Shown: piece by piece, positions 23,887 to 34,474 of the stretch
Layout of the letters: the number at the start of each line of letters is the position of its first letter
Numbering within the stretch: position 1 is the stretch's first letter
From: Butyriboletus loyo
Taxonomy: Eukaryota; Basidiomycota; Agaricomycetes; Boletales; Boletaceae
Direction of reading: 5' to 3'
DNA length: 64,000 nt
Assembly (NCBI GenBank): GCA_038093515.1
Contig: JBBPSI010000002.1
Location: forward strand, 372,001-436,000
Notes under the pieces: generated by a model
Database searches by the model: none
The model's input: only the letters and a program-made list of their open reading frames with translations
What the model was told of the DNA's origin: nothing
Translations under genes and position numbers: made by a program

Positions 23887-24619
23887 CTAGTCAGTGGTAC
23901 ACAGCCGTAAATGGTCACACAGTTGTTTGACATCCCGCGTATGCCCACGATCACGCTCATCATCACTTTGGATCTCGTCGCCGGTGGGTGGGGAGTAGTA
24001 CTGGTCAGAATCCGGGTCGTCTTCATCCGCTGGACATGGAACACAATCGGGGGAACGTTGTGATGGTAGGAGCCAATTGCGATACCAGCAGCCCAAGAAT
24101 ACTTTGATGTCGGTGGACAGACCAAGATATTCGACGTTGCGGGCGAGACCCTCCCATCGAACGTCGCCTTGGTCGAGCGCGTTTTCGATATGATCGGTAT
24201 TGCCAAAGTACATCCAGTGGAAGAGTGGCTGTATGGAGGATGGGTCTGGGACTGGAAGGAACACGACGGGATGTGACGGCGGAGAGGGAAGTAGACGGGG
24301 CAGTCGGCTTTGGGGGATTCGGAGAGGTCGAAGACGAGATGCGGATAGGTCCTGGATGGGGTCGAGGGGAGAGACCCCGATAAAGAGACCTCTGAAAAAG
24401 GCCGATTTGGCGGACAAGCACGCTGTGTGGAGCTGAGGCGAGTTAGAGATGCGGGGAGGGTGAAGGCAGCGGGGGACATACCCGAAGTGTCAGGCGGGGA
24501 AGAGGTGGACGGTGTGAGGGGATGACTGGAGGAGATGTCAGTACATGAGCGGGAGGAGGGAGGAGGACCATCTCACTTATGGTGCAGTCTGCCGTCTCTG
24601 GCTTGTGGAGCTGGTGCAT
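23887..24619 (-). CDS. Conserved basidiomycete protein of unknown function
   Basis: Three exons (24577-24619, 24482-24525, 23887-24432), spliced by two about 50-nt GT-AG introns, give 633 nt, 210 residues. The core reads IPQSRLPRLLPSPPSHPVVF, then LFHWMYFGNTDHIENAL and VRWEGLARNVEYLGLSTDIK, ending with an acidic tail (ADEDDPDSDQ). The pattern recalls the BTB-like small proteins common in agaricomycetes, in which a short strand/helix segment precedes a conserved WEGLARN motif, but I cannot assign a fold or function. No signal peptide or membrane helix is present. The start is inferred because it splices in frame and lies 160 bp from the divergent DAD3 start. Confidence 0.75.
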
Positions 24620-24779
24620 GACGCTGCTCGGAGTGGGATCGCATAGACACGTTTTATAACCGAGTGGGCGAGGAGGTGAACAAGAGCTCTGTCTCACCGC
24701 GTCGGGTCTGCCACGGTGGATGCATGACAAGAGCGTTCAAATTACCATCACCCGCGATTCTCGCAGTCGAGTCTCCACA
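24620..24779. promoter_or_regulatory. Shared upstream region of unknown gene and DAD3
   Basis: 160 bp between divergent starts. A short open frame continues upstream of the DAD3 ATG but is judged to be leader sequence. Confidence 0.4.
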
Positions 24780-25193
24780 ATGTCCATCCCGCTCGAGCAT
24801 ATCCATGTCTTTGACGTCAACCCGTACGAATCGCATCCCGCCTTGTCCGCCACAGAGGCAGAGCTCCTCTGGGAGTATGCAAAGCTGGCCCAACATGTCA
24901 AAGACGTGGGTCTCTGCGCAGGATCGACCCTTGATAATAACGTCCATCTTAGCTGACGGCCACGACCAAACAACTCAGCGAACAACCCGACCATAACCTC
25001 CTCGTGCGTTTGCGACTCCTTGAGAGGAAGATGAGCCTCGTCTTGACTTTGGTGCGTGTTGGCTGCGCTTCTCCGCCTTCACTCACCCCCGCCCGCCTCG
25101 TAGTTCAAAGCATCCGTGTGGGGCGTCATCAACGAACAGGCTGCGACGGACTTGTCAGGACAATACGTCGATACCAGTACTACTACCATGTAA
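24780..25193 (+). CDS. DAD3: DASH/Dam1 complex subunit DAD3
   Basis: Component of the DASH ring that couples kinetochores to spindle microtubules in fungi. Exons 24780-24905, 24953-25051 and 25104-25193 total 315 nt, 104 residues, a normal size. Conserved segments are HIHVFDVNPYESHP, LSATEAELLWEYAKLAQHVK, LLVRLRLLERKMSLVLTL and FKASVWGVINEQA. The protein is mostly helical with no other domain. Both introns are GT-AG and phase 0. The stop codon is only 42 bp from the stop of the convergent ARPC1 gene, so the two 3' untranslated regions almost certainly overlap. Confidence 0.95.
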
Positions 25194-25235
25194 TCCTTGT
25201 CTCCGGCGCTCGAACACAACCGTCATGATACAATC

Positions 25236-26688
25236 CTACACCTTCATGCCCGCGAGTCTCCCAGCGATGCCTGCCACATTCACTGGCACAGTATTCCAAA
25301 TCACGAGCTTCCCGTCTACTCCACTCGTGCTCACTCTGCTCACAACACCCTCCGCGCCCCACTCAAATGGCCTGACGCTTGTGATGGTGTTTTGATGCAC
25401 AGTGAGAAGCTCGGTGTCCGCCGACACATCCCCACCTCCAGCGTGGCCACGCGTGTCCGCATTTCTGAACGTGTTAAACGCGCTGCTGTTGAGGCGGCCA
25501 ACACCTCCAGCTTTTGCAGTCGACCTCCCCCCACCAGAGCTCGTGTCATCCAGCGAGCCAACGAATGCCCAGCCTGCTTCAGATCCCGAGAACACCATTG
25601 GCTGGCAATCGTGACCAGCCGCGACAATGCTATCTTCGCTAGTCCAGGCGAGCGTGACATAAGGCAAGGTACTGATCCGGATGTTCTGGATGACGGGCCC
25701 CCCGGGATAGACAATGCTGATCGAACTGTCATGACCTGTGAACGTCGTTCAAACAAAAACACGAGATGAAGACGAGATCACACTCACTCGCAAACGCCAG
25801 AACATCCCCCGAAGGCGAGAAGCTGACTGCATGGACCCATCCACCAGCGGGGCTGGTGTACTCGCCGCACACTGTATTGAACGGGAGTTTCTCTCCCCAG
25901 ACAGTCGGAGCTGGTCTGGCGAAAACGTTTCAGTCATATCGGAGAGTGACCAGGCAATGTGAACTAGCCTCTTATCTACGTCCTTGATGTAAGCCGAGAG
26001 GACACGAGCTTTCATGTCGGCACTACCAGCAGCGAGCAACACATTGTTTGGATGCCAATCCACGGAGAGAACAGTCGACCGGATCGGCTTCTTCAGCTGT
26101 CTCGCGACCCACCAATTGTTCTCGGGGTCGAACGAACAGACAGCGATGGCCCTATGAAAGAAAATCAGCGAATGGTTGCCTAAACACCGACGATGGCCAA
26201 TCGGACCTGGCACCACTTGCCACCGCAAATTTATCTTCGTTCGGGCTCCATCGAACAAACGTTGCGGCCCTGTTGATACGCAGTAGTACGAGCGTTGGCT
26301 TCCATACCATTCTACCCGTGAGTGGGTCTGGAGATTGGGACCAAACGTAAGCGTTACGATCCTGTGATGCAGTCACGATGCGGTTCGAGTTCGGAGCCCA
26401 GTCGATGGACGTGATGACTTTGTCATGCTTGAGGGGGACGGGTCAGGTACGTTGCGGAAATCTGGTACGACAGACCTCGGCAAGAGTCTCCGTGGGCACC
26501 CATTCCTTGCCCTCTTTGACGTATATCTGTGATTTGTTATCGTTTAAGCTGAGCGCGACCTCTGCAGCCATATGGCATCGGTGAGCTGAACTGGGATATC
26601 GGGAAGGGAGCGTACGACTATGATCTGCATTGAACGCGTGGCAAGTGATTGGTGTCTGAGCTATCGAATAAACTTCTGGCGCAGACAT
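25236..26688 (-). CDS. ARC40: Arp2/3 complex WD40 subunit ARPC1 (Arc40/Sop2)
   Basis: WD40 subunit of the Arp2/3 complex, which nucleates branched actin and acts at endocytic patches. It starts [20 protein letters not shown], followed across an intron by [14 protein letters not shown] and [10 protein letters not shown]. Repeats follow: [58 protein letters not shown] and [20 protein letters not shown]. The insertion between the sixth and seventh repeats ([10 protein letters not shown] to [19 protein letters not shown]) is the ARPC1-specific arm. At least five short introns occur. The last repeat ends [10 protein letters not shown] and the stop is at 25236. The start was chosen as the ATG giving the family N-terminus. 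Confidence 0.95.
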
Positions 26689-27372
26689 GACTTGTGCGTC
26701 TCGTTCGTAGCGGATGTCAGCGTTGACGCGACGACCGTAGCGTACTTTCAAGCAAGTACTCTTGCCACGTGCCACGCTGCGCATCCTCGGACAACATTTT
26801 CTTTGACACAACTCATGTCCATTGGAGCCCTGCACAGAGTCCAAGCAGGGGGGCGAAAACACACTGAGACATGGGACCTTGTCTCCCAAACCAAGTCGAT
26901 CTTCATCTCAGAGTCGCAGATCAGAAGCCGTGTCCCCCGGAGTGTCGCAAAAGTCATCGAAGACCATGTCTAAAGACCCTTGTCAGTGCTCCGAGTCACG
27001 GACGTGCTGCAGGACAGTCCCTGGCTCTACGAGCGATCGCTGCTAGTGTTGCTCTGACGCTAACGGTTCACTTTCTTGTCATGATCCAAACATGTCCGAG
27101 TCATCTTCATAACAAGCCCGGAAGGATGCAAGAAGATTTACTCATATAGTGCTACACGGCCGCATTCCATCAACTGGGTTCGTGGTCCTCCAGAAGAGAT
27201 CACAAGCGGAATGCTGACGCAAAAATAGACGAAAATGTCCCTGATTATGGAGCATGGTCCCCCGGTCGCCCTCCCGCGCGGGCATTCTTCCAAAACATCG
27301 ACTGGTGCTGTCCAAAACAAGCCACTGGTCCATCCTCGGCTCTCTAATCGTCGGGCTTGTTCATCGGCAACA
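26689..27372. other. Intergenic, ARPC1 upstream and kinase 3' region
   Basis: 684 bp between two minus-strand genes. A frame open upstream of the ARPC1 ATG is judged to be leader. No other coding signal, repeat or RNA gene was recognised. Confidence 0.5.
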
Positions 27373-28901
27373 TTATTTATCCTGTGGTGCTGGATGATCA
27401 TCCCTTTTCTTCTTTCGCGGCAGCCGACGGTCATTCCTTAGATATTCAGGTGGAACGATAACCTGAAGGTCTGGAACTCTTTGTTGCGAAGGAAGGCATC
27501 TGTCCTGCCACATTTCAGAAAGGTGTACATCCCCGGGAATCCATGGTGCCTGTGAGGAAAACGTAAGGGGATGTCGATAAACGTGAGAGATAGACAAACA
27601 ATGTAACTGTGTCCATTCATCTTTTTCCAGTCAATGCTGCTCAGCCAGGGGTGTTTCGCAACTGGCTTTGCAACACCCAGCCGATCCACAGCTTCATGAG
27701 TGAGGAGACCTGCAACCAATGACTTGAGTGATTTCCCGGCACGAAGATCTCTGGGCCATTTGTATTTCTTGTTTGCGATACGCAGATAAATATGCTCCTC
27801 CTCCTTTCCATAGAATGGCTAGAAAATAGCTTTGAGCCGAGGATAGTTGTGCGTCCGAAACAATACTTGCCACTCGTTTGGTAACCATTTCGTACAGGAT
27901 CACGCCGCTCGAAAACCAATCCACCCCACGACCAACGCCAGCCTGGCTCATGAATAATTCAGGAGCCATGTAAATCGGTGTCCCAACCATGGACCAGGAG
28001 TGGGAGTCAGTTTCAGGCTTTGCTAGCCCAAAGTCTACTAGAGAGATGTATCCATCAGGCTTGACGAGGATATTGGCTGGTTTCAGATCACGATGTACTA
28101 TGCCATTGGTGTGTAGAAAGTCCAGGGCGCACACGATATTGGCGTAATAAAAACGTGCAGTTGTTGCATCTAGAGGTCCATGACGGTAGATGAAGTCATG
28201 GAGCACGCCCGCCGGGATGCATTCCAGCATGAGGTAGAGGTTGAGTGGGTCGTGGAACGCGCCAACAATGCCGTTGACCCAGGGGCTCCAAGAAAGCTCG
28301 CACAGACTTTGTCTTTCCGTGTCGGTATCACCTGGATAATGCTGCACTGGTTAAATTTTGGACGGCATGTGCATCAAACGAGTCGATCATGCGCCATACT
28401 CACTTTATCAAAGTTCTGGATATCAACCTTCCGCAGAACTTTCAAGGCGAATAAAGAACCCGGCCGGTCTATTTGGTGACCCTCCGGTCTAGGTCGCGCA
28501 TGAACGAGCAGAACGCTTCCATAAGCACCAGTGCCTACTGGAATAGTTAGCTGACATGCAATGCAGTTTTGTACACCTGTGCCTGCCTAGTTTTCGAACG
28601 CATTCGAGGTCCTTCAACCCAAGGGGTGGAGGACGCACCTTCAGGGGTTCTTGCACCTTCTGCCCCTTGAAGTAGCCATGAAATCCGTGATATTCGACGC
28701 GTCTCTAAAATTTCACATGAGGACTCGAGATGCCACGCAGACCGCGACACCACGGGGGCGCACCTTGGCGTTCTTGTTTGATGGCTTGACAGCGTTTGCG
28801 TTTTTTGACGTAGCGACACCTCCGCTGTTGCGAGCGCGATATTTCGTGGAACTGCTTCGTTTAGAAGTATGCCTAGTGGTCAACGGTGTCGGCAAGCGCA
28901 T
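27373..28901 (-). CDS. AGC-type serine/threonine protein kinase, MSK/RSK-like
   Basis: Complete kinase domain: glycine loop VGTGAYGSV, ATP lysine in FALKVLRK, HRDLKPANIL, DFGLAKPE and GTPIYMAPEL. The linker between Gly loop and Lys is longer than usual, as in MSK-type N-terminal kinase domains. The basic, Ser-rich first exon begins MRLPTPLTTRHTSKRSSS. The C-lobe ends with PWLSSIDWKKMNG and the tail APWIPGDVHLSEMW; no FxxF/Y hydrophobic motif and no second kinase domain are visible. Several introns interrupt it; those at 28538-28586 and 27819-27870 keep frame only with GC donors. The last intron (phase 0) follows HSYI. Cellular role unknown. Divergent from IPK1. Confidence 0.88.
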
Positions 28902-29222
28902 ACTAGCTGCAACAGATGGCTAGTAGTTGGGGGAACGACTGAAGTCTAGGACAAGATGATGTGTGGACCATTGTCTGGCCGATGTCGCCACTAGCTGGCT
29001 CTTATTGTTCGTCAAATTTGTGCGTGGCACAGCTCAGCTGAGGCACAGGAACGCTTCCATTGACCATCTCAACATCAAATGCCGGTAACCCACCTGTCGG
29101 ACAATTGTGAGTATCGACAACGCCATGTGCGAGACGTGCATGCCATGTTTTTCTGACTTGTCCCATCGAATCCGTGCAGCACCCGCTGCGACCTGCCTTC
29201 AGCTGTCACTTCTAACAGGTTC
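28902..29222. promoter_or_regulatory. Shared upstream region of AGC kinase and IPK1
   Basis: 321 bp between divergent starts, non-coding on both strands. No motif is strong enough to name. Confidence 0.4.
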
Positions 29223-30559
29223 ATGGCTCGGGTAAATGTCACCCAGAGTCGTCCGCAGGACTGGGCTTATGTCTCTGAAGGTGGATCGACGATCGTATTC
29301 TCTTATACCGGTCCTTTCCACCTTAATTTCTCCGGCAAAGTACTCCGCCTACGAAAGATTTCGCTCGAGGAGGCTTCAGATAACAGAACGAACGACGAGG
29401 AAGATGATACAGTCGTCGCCTTCCAGAACACAGTCATTGCGGCTCTCGTGCCTCCAGAGTTTCTTCCCGACCTGGATATCGTGCTCCTAGATGCTGTTTG
29501 GTTGGCAGCACTTGAGGTGTTGCGTAACAATGACCGTCCCACCAAGCGAAGAGCGAAAGACCAGATCGATAAAGCTCGTCACAAGGGCATACTGGCCACG
29601 GATCTCATTGGAGGTGAAGATATTCTGGCGATCGAGATCAAGGTTCAGTCAGAATTGCTCTCTACAGGGGACAGCATCATAACTGATCATCGACCTGCTT
29701 AGCCCAAGTGGGGCTTCATGCCCAACTCTGCTCACTTGTCACAGGATACTGCAGAGATTAAGGCATCCACTTGCAGGTTCTGTATGCACAGTCGTTTCAG
29801 GCTCCAAGCTGGCGGTGTTCCTACCCAATATTGTCCACTGGATCTCTACTCGAAAGACGAAGCACGCGTGAGGAAGGCTATTCGCGATCTTTGGAACGGC
29901 TGGGTGCAGAGCGATGGCACTTTAAACAACATGAAAGTATTCGTCTCTGGGAGAATGATAAGACCCTCTGAGGTGCGAGTCGTCGCCATTGGCATCCCCC
30001 TTCGATTTACTTTCACTTTTGGCAGTCGTCTTCTTCTCTGGAGGAATTTCTATCAACAAGAACAGAGATTCACGAAGCACTCGCGACTGCTCTGCTTCCA
30101 TTTCTTCGGACCCCTGCAGTGAAGACTATATCGAATCTGCAACGCTCACTGGACGCGCTTGACATCGAGGGAATTGTCAAATTGTATGCTATGGCATACC
30201 CAGATACTGAAAGTTTAGGAACCGTGAGACGGAACCCCTCTCTTGAGGAGCTACAAAACTTTGTCGCTTCCTACCGCACTGTTTATTGTGCATTGGACCA
30301 TTCCAAGCTTTGTCCTGAAAACATCGATACCTACCTCAAGGCATACCTACTTTCTGCAACATTCAAGGATTGTTCCGTGATATTCAGGATTCGTCGGTCC
30401 GATATATCTGGCAAACCATCCGTTGATTCTCCTCACGCGGTCGTCATCATCGACCTTGACCTGAAAGGGGTGGATCGGATTGAGAAATGGGCGCGCCTCG
30501 ATAGGCGAATTGTCGAATACTATCGGGATACAGAACAACGCAAATTCTGTGTCGAGTAG
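29223..30559 (+). CDS. IPK1: Inositol-pentakisphosphate 2-kinase
   Basis: Adds the 2-phosphate to inositol pentakisphosphate to make phytate (IP6), needed for mRNA export and signalling. It starts MARVNVTQSRPQDW with the glycine-containing loop SEGGSTIVFSYTG. The hallmark EIK is joined across an intron to PKWGFMPNS, followed by a CRFCMH segment and YCPLDLYSKDE. The C-terminal IDLDLKGVDRIEKW matches the family's metal and phosphate-binding end. Two introns are evident, at about 29640-29702 and after MIRPSE (near 29970). Length is about 400 residues, typical for fungi. No targeting signal; nuclear or cytoplasmic action would be expected from the family. Confidence 0.93.
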
Positions 30560-30698
30560 AACACGAGCCGCTCAGCGGCCATGATGCATGACTTTGTATG
30601 TAGTAATTACTATATTTCTCACGTACGTGGTATACCCCTACGGTCCGTATGACTGTCAAAGCTTCATCCATCCGAACAAACTACTTTCATTTCACCTG

Positions 30699-32416
30699 AT
30701 GGCTTTCATAACATACGCTAGGTCTGCAATACGTTGTACGCGCCTCACATGCCCTTCTCGCCTCTCCTCTGGTCGTAGGCATGCGTCAACTTACAATGTC
30801 GAAGTTGCGGGTCTAAGCGAGGAACAAACTGAGGTGCGTCGTTCCATGAGTAGCGACTGGTATACAGGCACATCAACGTGTTTCTTCAGTTCAGAAATGC
30901 GATTTCCGAGTTCACACAACGGGAATTAGCTCCAAGGGCAGCAGAGATTGACAGAACCAACACCTTTCCGGTGGTCAGTCAAGTACCCCTGTATCTCACC
31001 GTCCAATCTCACGTAACTTACAGGACGTTTGGGAGAAACTTGGAGACATGGGCTTGCTCGGCGTAACAGTCTCTCCCAAGTATGGGGGTTTGGGTTTGGG
31101 ATACTTTCATCATGCCTTGGCCATGGAAGAGCTTTCACGAGCGTCTGGCTCAGTCGCACTGTCCTACGGTGCCCACTCGAACCTCTGCGTGAACCAGATC
31201 CATCGACATGGCACGGAAGCACAGAAAGCGAAGTATCTTCCTGACCTTATATCCGGCAAGAAAGTTGGTAGTCTTGCGATGAGCGAACCAGGAAGCGGGT
31301 ACTGCATACCTTTCGTATCCCATCAAGCCAAATGCTGACTTTTGTACTTTAGTAGTGACGTCGTTAGCATGAGCCTACGAGCTGATAAAATTGACGGTGG
31401 ATGGAAGTTGAACGGCAACAAATTCTGGTTCGTTTCTTGGTCCTTTCACGTATACTGCTCCAGTTATTAGTTTCTTAGGATCACCAACGGACCTTCAGCT
31501 TCGACTCTTGTTGTCTATGCCAAAACTGCACCGGACCAGGGCTCCAAAGGCATAACCGCGTTCATCATAGAAAAAGGATTCAAAGGATTTTCAACCCATC
31601 AGAAGCTAGACAAATTTGGAATGAGAGGCAGCGATACCTGTGAGTTGGTCTTTGAGAATTGTGAAGTACCCGAAGGTGAGCACAGTCATGTTCGCGCTGT
31701 GATTATCTCGCTAATGTTTTTTTTTAGAAAACGTCCTCGGTCAAGTGAACAAAGGCGTGGGGGTACTAATGTCAGGACTTGACCTCGAGCGTCTCGTGTT
31801 GAGTGGAGGTCCGTTGGGGTAAGGTCTTCGGGAATCCAATGAACGTGTTAAGCCAACGGCTGCAGGTTAATGCAGGCGTCCTTTGACTATGCGGTTGAGT
31901 ACGTTCACCAGCGTAAACAATTTGGCCAGCCAGTGGGGACATTCCAATTGATGCAAGGTAAGTCAACAACTTAGCTGTTGGAAACGTAGGCTAAAGGTAC
32001 CTGTAAAGCTAAGATTGCTGACATGTACACAAAGATCGGTGCAAGCAGATCGTATGTGTATGCGGTGGCAAGGGCGTGTGATTTGGGTCACGTCAGTCGT
32101 CGGGTATGTCGTATGCCATTTTAGAGTCTGTCGATCTCTCATGTTCGTCATAAGGACTGTGCTGGAGCGATATTGTACAGCACTGAGAGAGCCATAGAAG
32201 TAGCAATGGAAGGCATGCAATGTCTGGGTGGTAACGGATACATCAATGGTCAGTGTTGTCGTATCGCAATCTCCACAAGCACTCCTGAGACATTCTTCAG
32301 AGTACCCCATGGGCAGGATATTAAGAGACTCGAGGCTCTATGCTGTTGGCGCCGGCACACAGGAAATTAGGCGGATGCTGATTGGGAGAGAATTCAATGA
32401 GCAATTCAAGTCGTAG
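30699..32416 (+). CDS. IVD: Isovaleryl-CoA dehydrogenase, mitochondrial
   Basis: FAD enzyme of leucine breakdown: oxidises isovaleryl-CoA to 3-methylcrotonyl-CoA in the mitochondrial matrix. The first about 30 residues ([20 protein letters not shown], then SSGRRHAST) form a basic presequence. Acyl-CoA dehydrogenase blocks follow: [38 protein letters not shown] joined to [22 protein letters not shown] and QCLGGNGYI (written [11 protein letters not shown]). The Glu in [11 protein letters not shown] is the catalytic base position specific to isovaleryl-CoA dehydrogenases rather than the later position of other family members. About eight short introns; length about 420 residues. It ends [15 protein letters not shown]. 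Confidence 0.96.
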
Positions 32417-32824
32417 CGTCAGATCTCTCTAAGCAGGAACTGCTGTTTGGTCTGTCGAGAGATGCCTATAATTCCACTGGTTTTTTCTTGGACCGAGGTT
32501 GGTCTGACATTGCCCGAATGCAGACTTGAAGGACGGTAGCATACTTGTACAATAATCTGTACTCGGCATCCGCTTCTTTGCTCTACTAGTGCATAGAGAT
32601 TCTGTTTGGGTGCAAATGTCAAGACTTGTGATTGTGAACTTCATGTTCTTACCATAGTCTAATAGTTGGAAGGATGAGGTTTTCATCACCCTAGTAGCAT
32701 CGACCATGAGTTATATCGCACATCACGATTTCCACATTTCCTGGAAGCATAAGATGATATAGATAGTTGAGCAACGTATTATTACTACGTCTGGTATTAC
32801 AAGAGGGTAATACATTGAATTAGT
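32417..32824. other. Intergenic, convergent 3' regions
   Basis: 408 bp between IVD and arginase stop codons. AT-rich around 32755-32820, with no gene. Confidence 0.5.
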
Positions 32825-34225
32825 TTAAAGCAGAGTTTCCCCTTTTGAAAGAGTGAGATCCTGAACGATGGACGCAAGCTACTCGCCTACCTAGTGCTGA
32901 TCGAACAAGAGAACAGCCTACTGCTACAGTCTGCCGAACACTCTCCGGGTCCGCTAGAGATGGGTTGACTTCCTGTGCGAAGGTGAGCACAGTGAGGATT
33001 GTAGAGAGGTAGAGCATACCATCAGATCCAACGCCACAAGGAGACCAGTTTCATGGATAGCTTCGCAGATATAGTGACCTTCCCTGAAGGTCAAGCCGCC
33101 GCGCACCTGGACGATAGAGGTTCAGCAATTCAAGACTAATCAAAACCTCAAGACTCTCACCGGTGTGCCAGTAGATGGTGCGACGGACGGGTCTAGAGCG
33201 TCGACATCAAAGCTCAGATGAATAGGCACGTCCCGATTTGGGTTCACATAGTCGAGTGCCATCTCCACCACTTTGCCGATGCCATACTTATCTATCTCAT
33301 GCATACTGAATGCCTTGAGCTTGTTTTCCTTGAGGATGCGCTTTTCCCCAGCGTCTAGGTCACGCAAGCCAATGTAGACAATTCGCTCTGGCTTCAGCAC
33401 AGGCCTGACCCACGAAAACTCGGGGACTTTCTCTCCAAGCCCAAGAAGGAACGAGACGGGCATACCGTGGATGTTTCCTGGCGACTAGATAGATCGCATG
33501 GAGGGTAGAGTAAGCTGGTGTACCTACCACTTTCGGTTGTATCCAAAGTATTGATATCAGCATGAGCATCAACCCAAATGACACATGCCTCCGGGTACGA
33601 TCTCGAATGATCGGGTGAGTATATTGCAATGCATTGCGAGGCGACACTCACTCCAGGGTACCGGAAATAGTGCCCATAGCCTGCCGAATGTTATCAAGAG
33701 GGTGTTGGAGATGCATGAAACATGGTACAAACCAGAGAGTGGTCGCCGCCTAAAGTAACCGGTAGCTGACCATTCTTTGAATGACCGCTGACGACGCGCG
33801 CGACAGACCCACAGACACGGGAAACCAACCTCGGGTTCTTCAGTATACCGATTGGAGGGTCGGAGGCAGCTTGGATTTCCTCGAATTGATGATGACCATC
33901 GAAATTGACCTTCCAGCCGATTTCCTGAAGCCGCTCGATGAGACCAGCTTCGACGAGATGAATTGGAGCTTTATCGACGCCTAATTTGGGCTGTGATAGC
34001 TGATAGACGAGGCTTTTTTGGGGGCAAGGCACATACCTGACCACCGCTTGATAGGTTTACGGAATGAGAACAACAGAAGACTGACAGGGCGCTGACAATA
34101 CTCACCTGAAAGGGCAACCTACAATCTAGTGATAGATGGATGAGCGCTAGTGAATGCGGCGCTGCTGGACAACTGACCGCAATAGTCTTTGGGTTCGGCA
34201 GAAACTTGTTGATGAGAGTGGACAT
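32825..34225 (-). CDS. CAR1: Arginase
   Basis: Manganese enzyme that hydrolyses arginine to ornithine and urea. It begins [15 protein letters not shown] and is spliced through a 20-nt exon (34106-34125) and a 10-nt exon (34037-34046), which encode VGCPFS and GGQ, before [16 protein letters not shown]. Metal-binding blocks are present: [16 protein letters not shown] and [10 protein letters not shown]. The loop VNPSLADPE and the last exon, joined across an intron to give SALGETLL, end the protein at the TAA 32825-32827. About nine short introns; length about 315 residues. Upstream in-frame sequence is leader. It is divergent from an aminotransferase gene. Confidence 0.95.
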
Positions 34226-34474
34226 GATGGAGAGAGACCAAGGACTGTCGCTTTCTTTATCCCAAGATCCGTCAGTTGCGGGACTTTCCGACAGCAGCGA
34301 CGGACGAGAGTCAGCATGACCACTGCCTCCGACCACTAATGGATTGTTTGCTGTCATGGAGTCCCATCTCCGTCCGAGACGTATAAATTATTCATGATCA
34401 GTTACCACCACCACCGCCGCCGCCATCTTCCCCTCCTTGTTCAGTCCCAGCCAGCTTCTACCCTTTCCTGGTAA
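34226..34474. promoter_or_regulatory. Shared upstream region of arginase and aminotransferase
   Basis: 249 bp between divergent starts. Contains TATAAATTATTCATG at about 34380, a TATA-like AT-rich segment about 90 bp before the plus-strand start, and a CCACCACCACCGCCGCCGCC run. Confidence 0.45.

Noticed and set aside
26443..26889. Extension of the ARPC1 frame upstream of its start
   Set aside because: The family N-terminus begins at MSAPEVYS; the upstream part has no similarity and is taken as leader.
34226..34357. Upstream extension of the arginase frame
   Set aside because: Arginases start close to the [11 protein letters not shown] segment; the extension is leader sequence.
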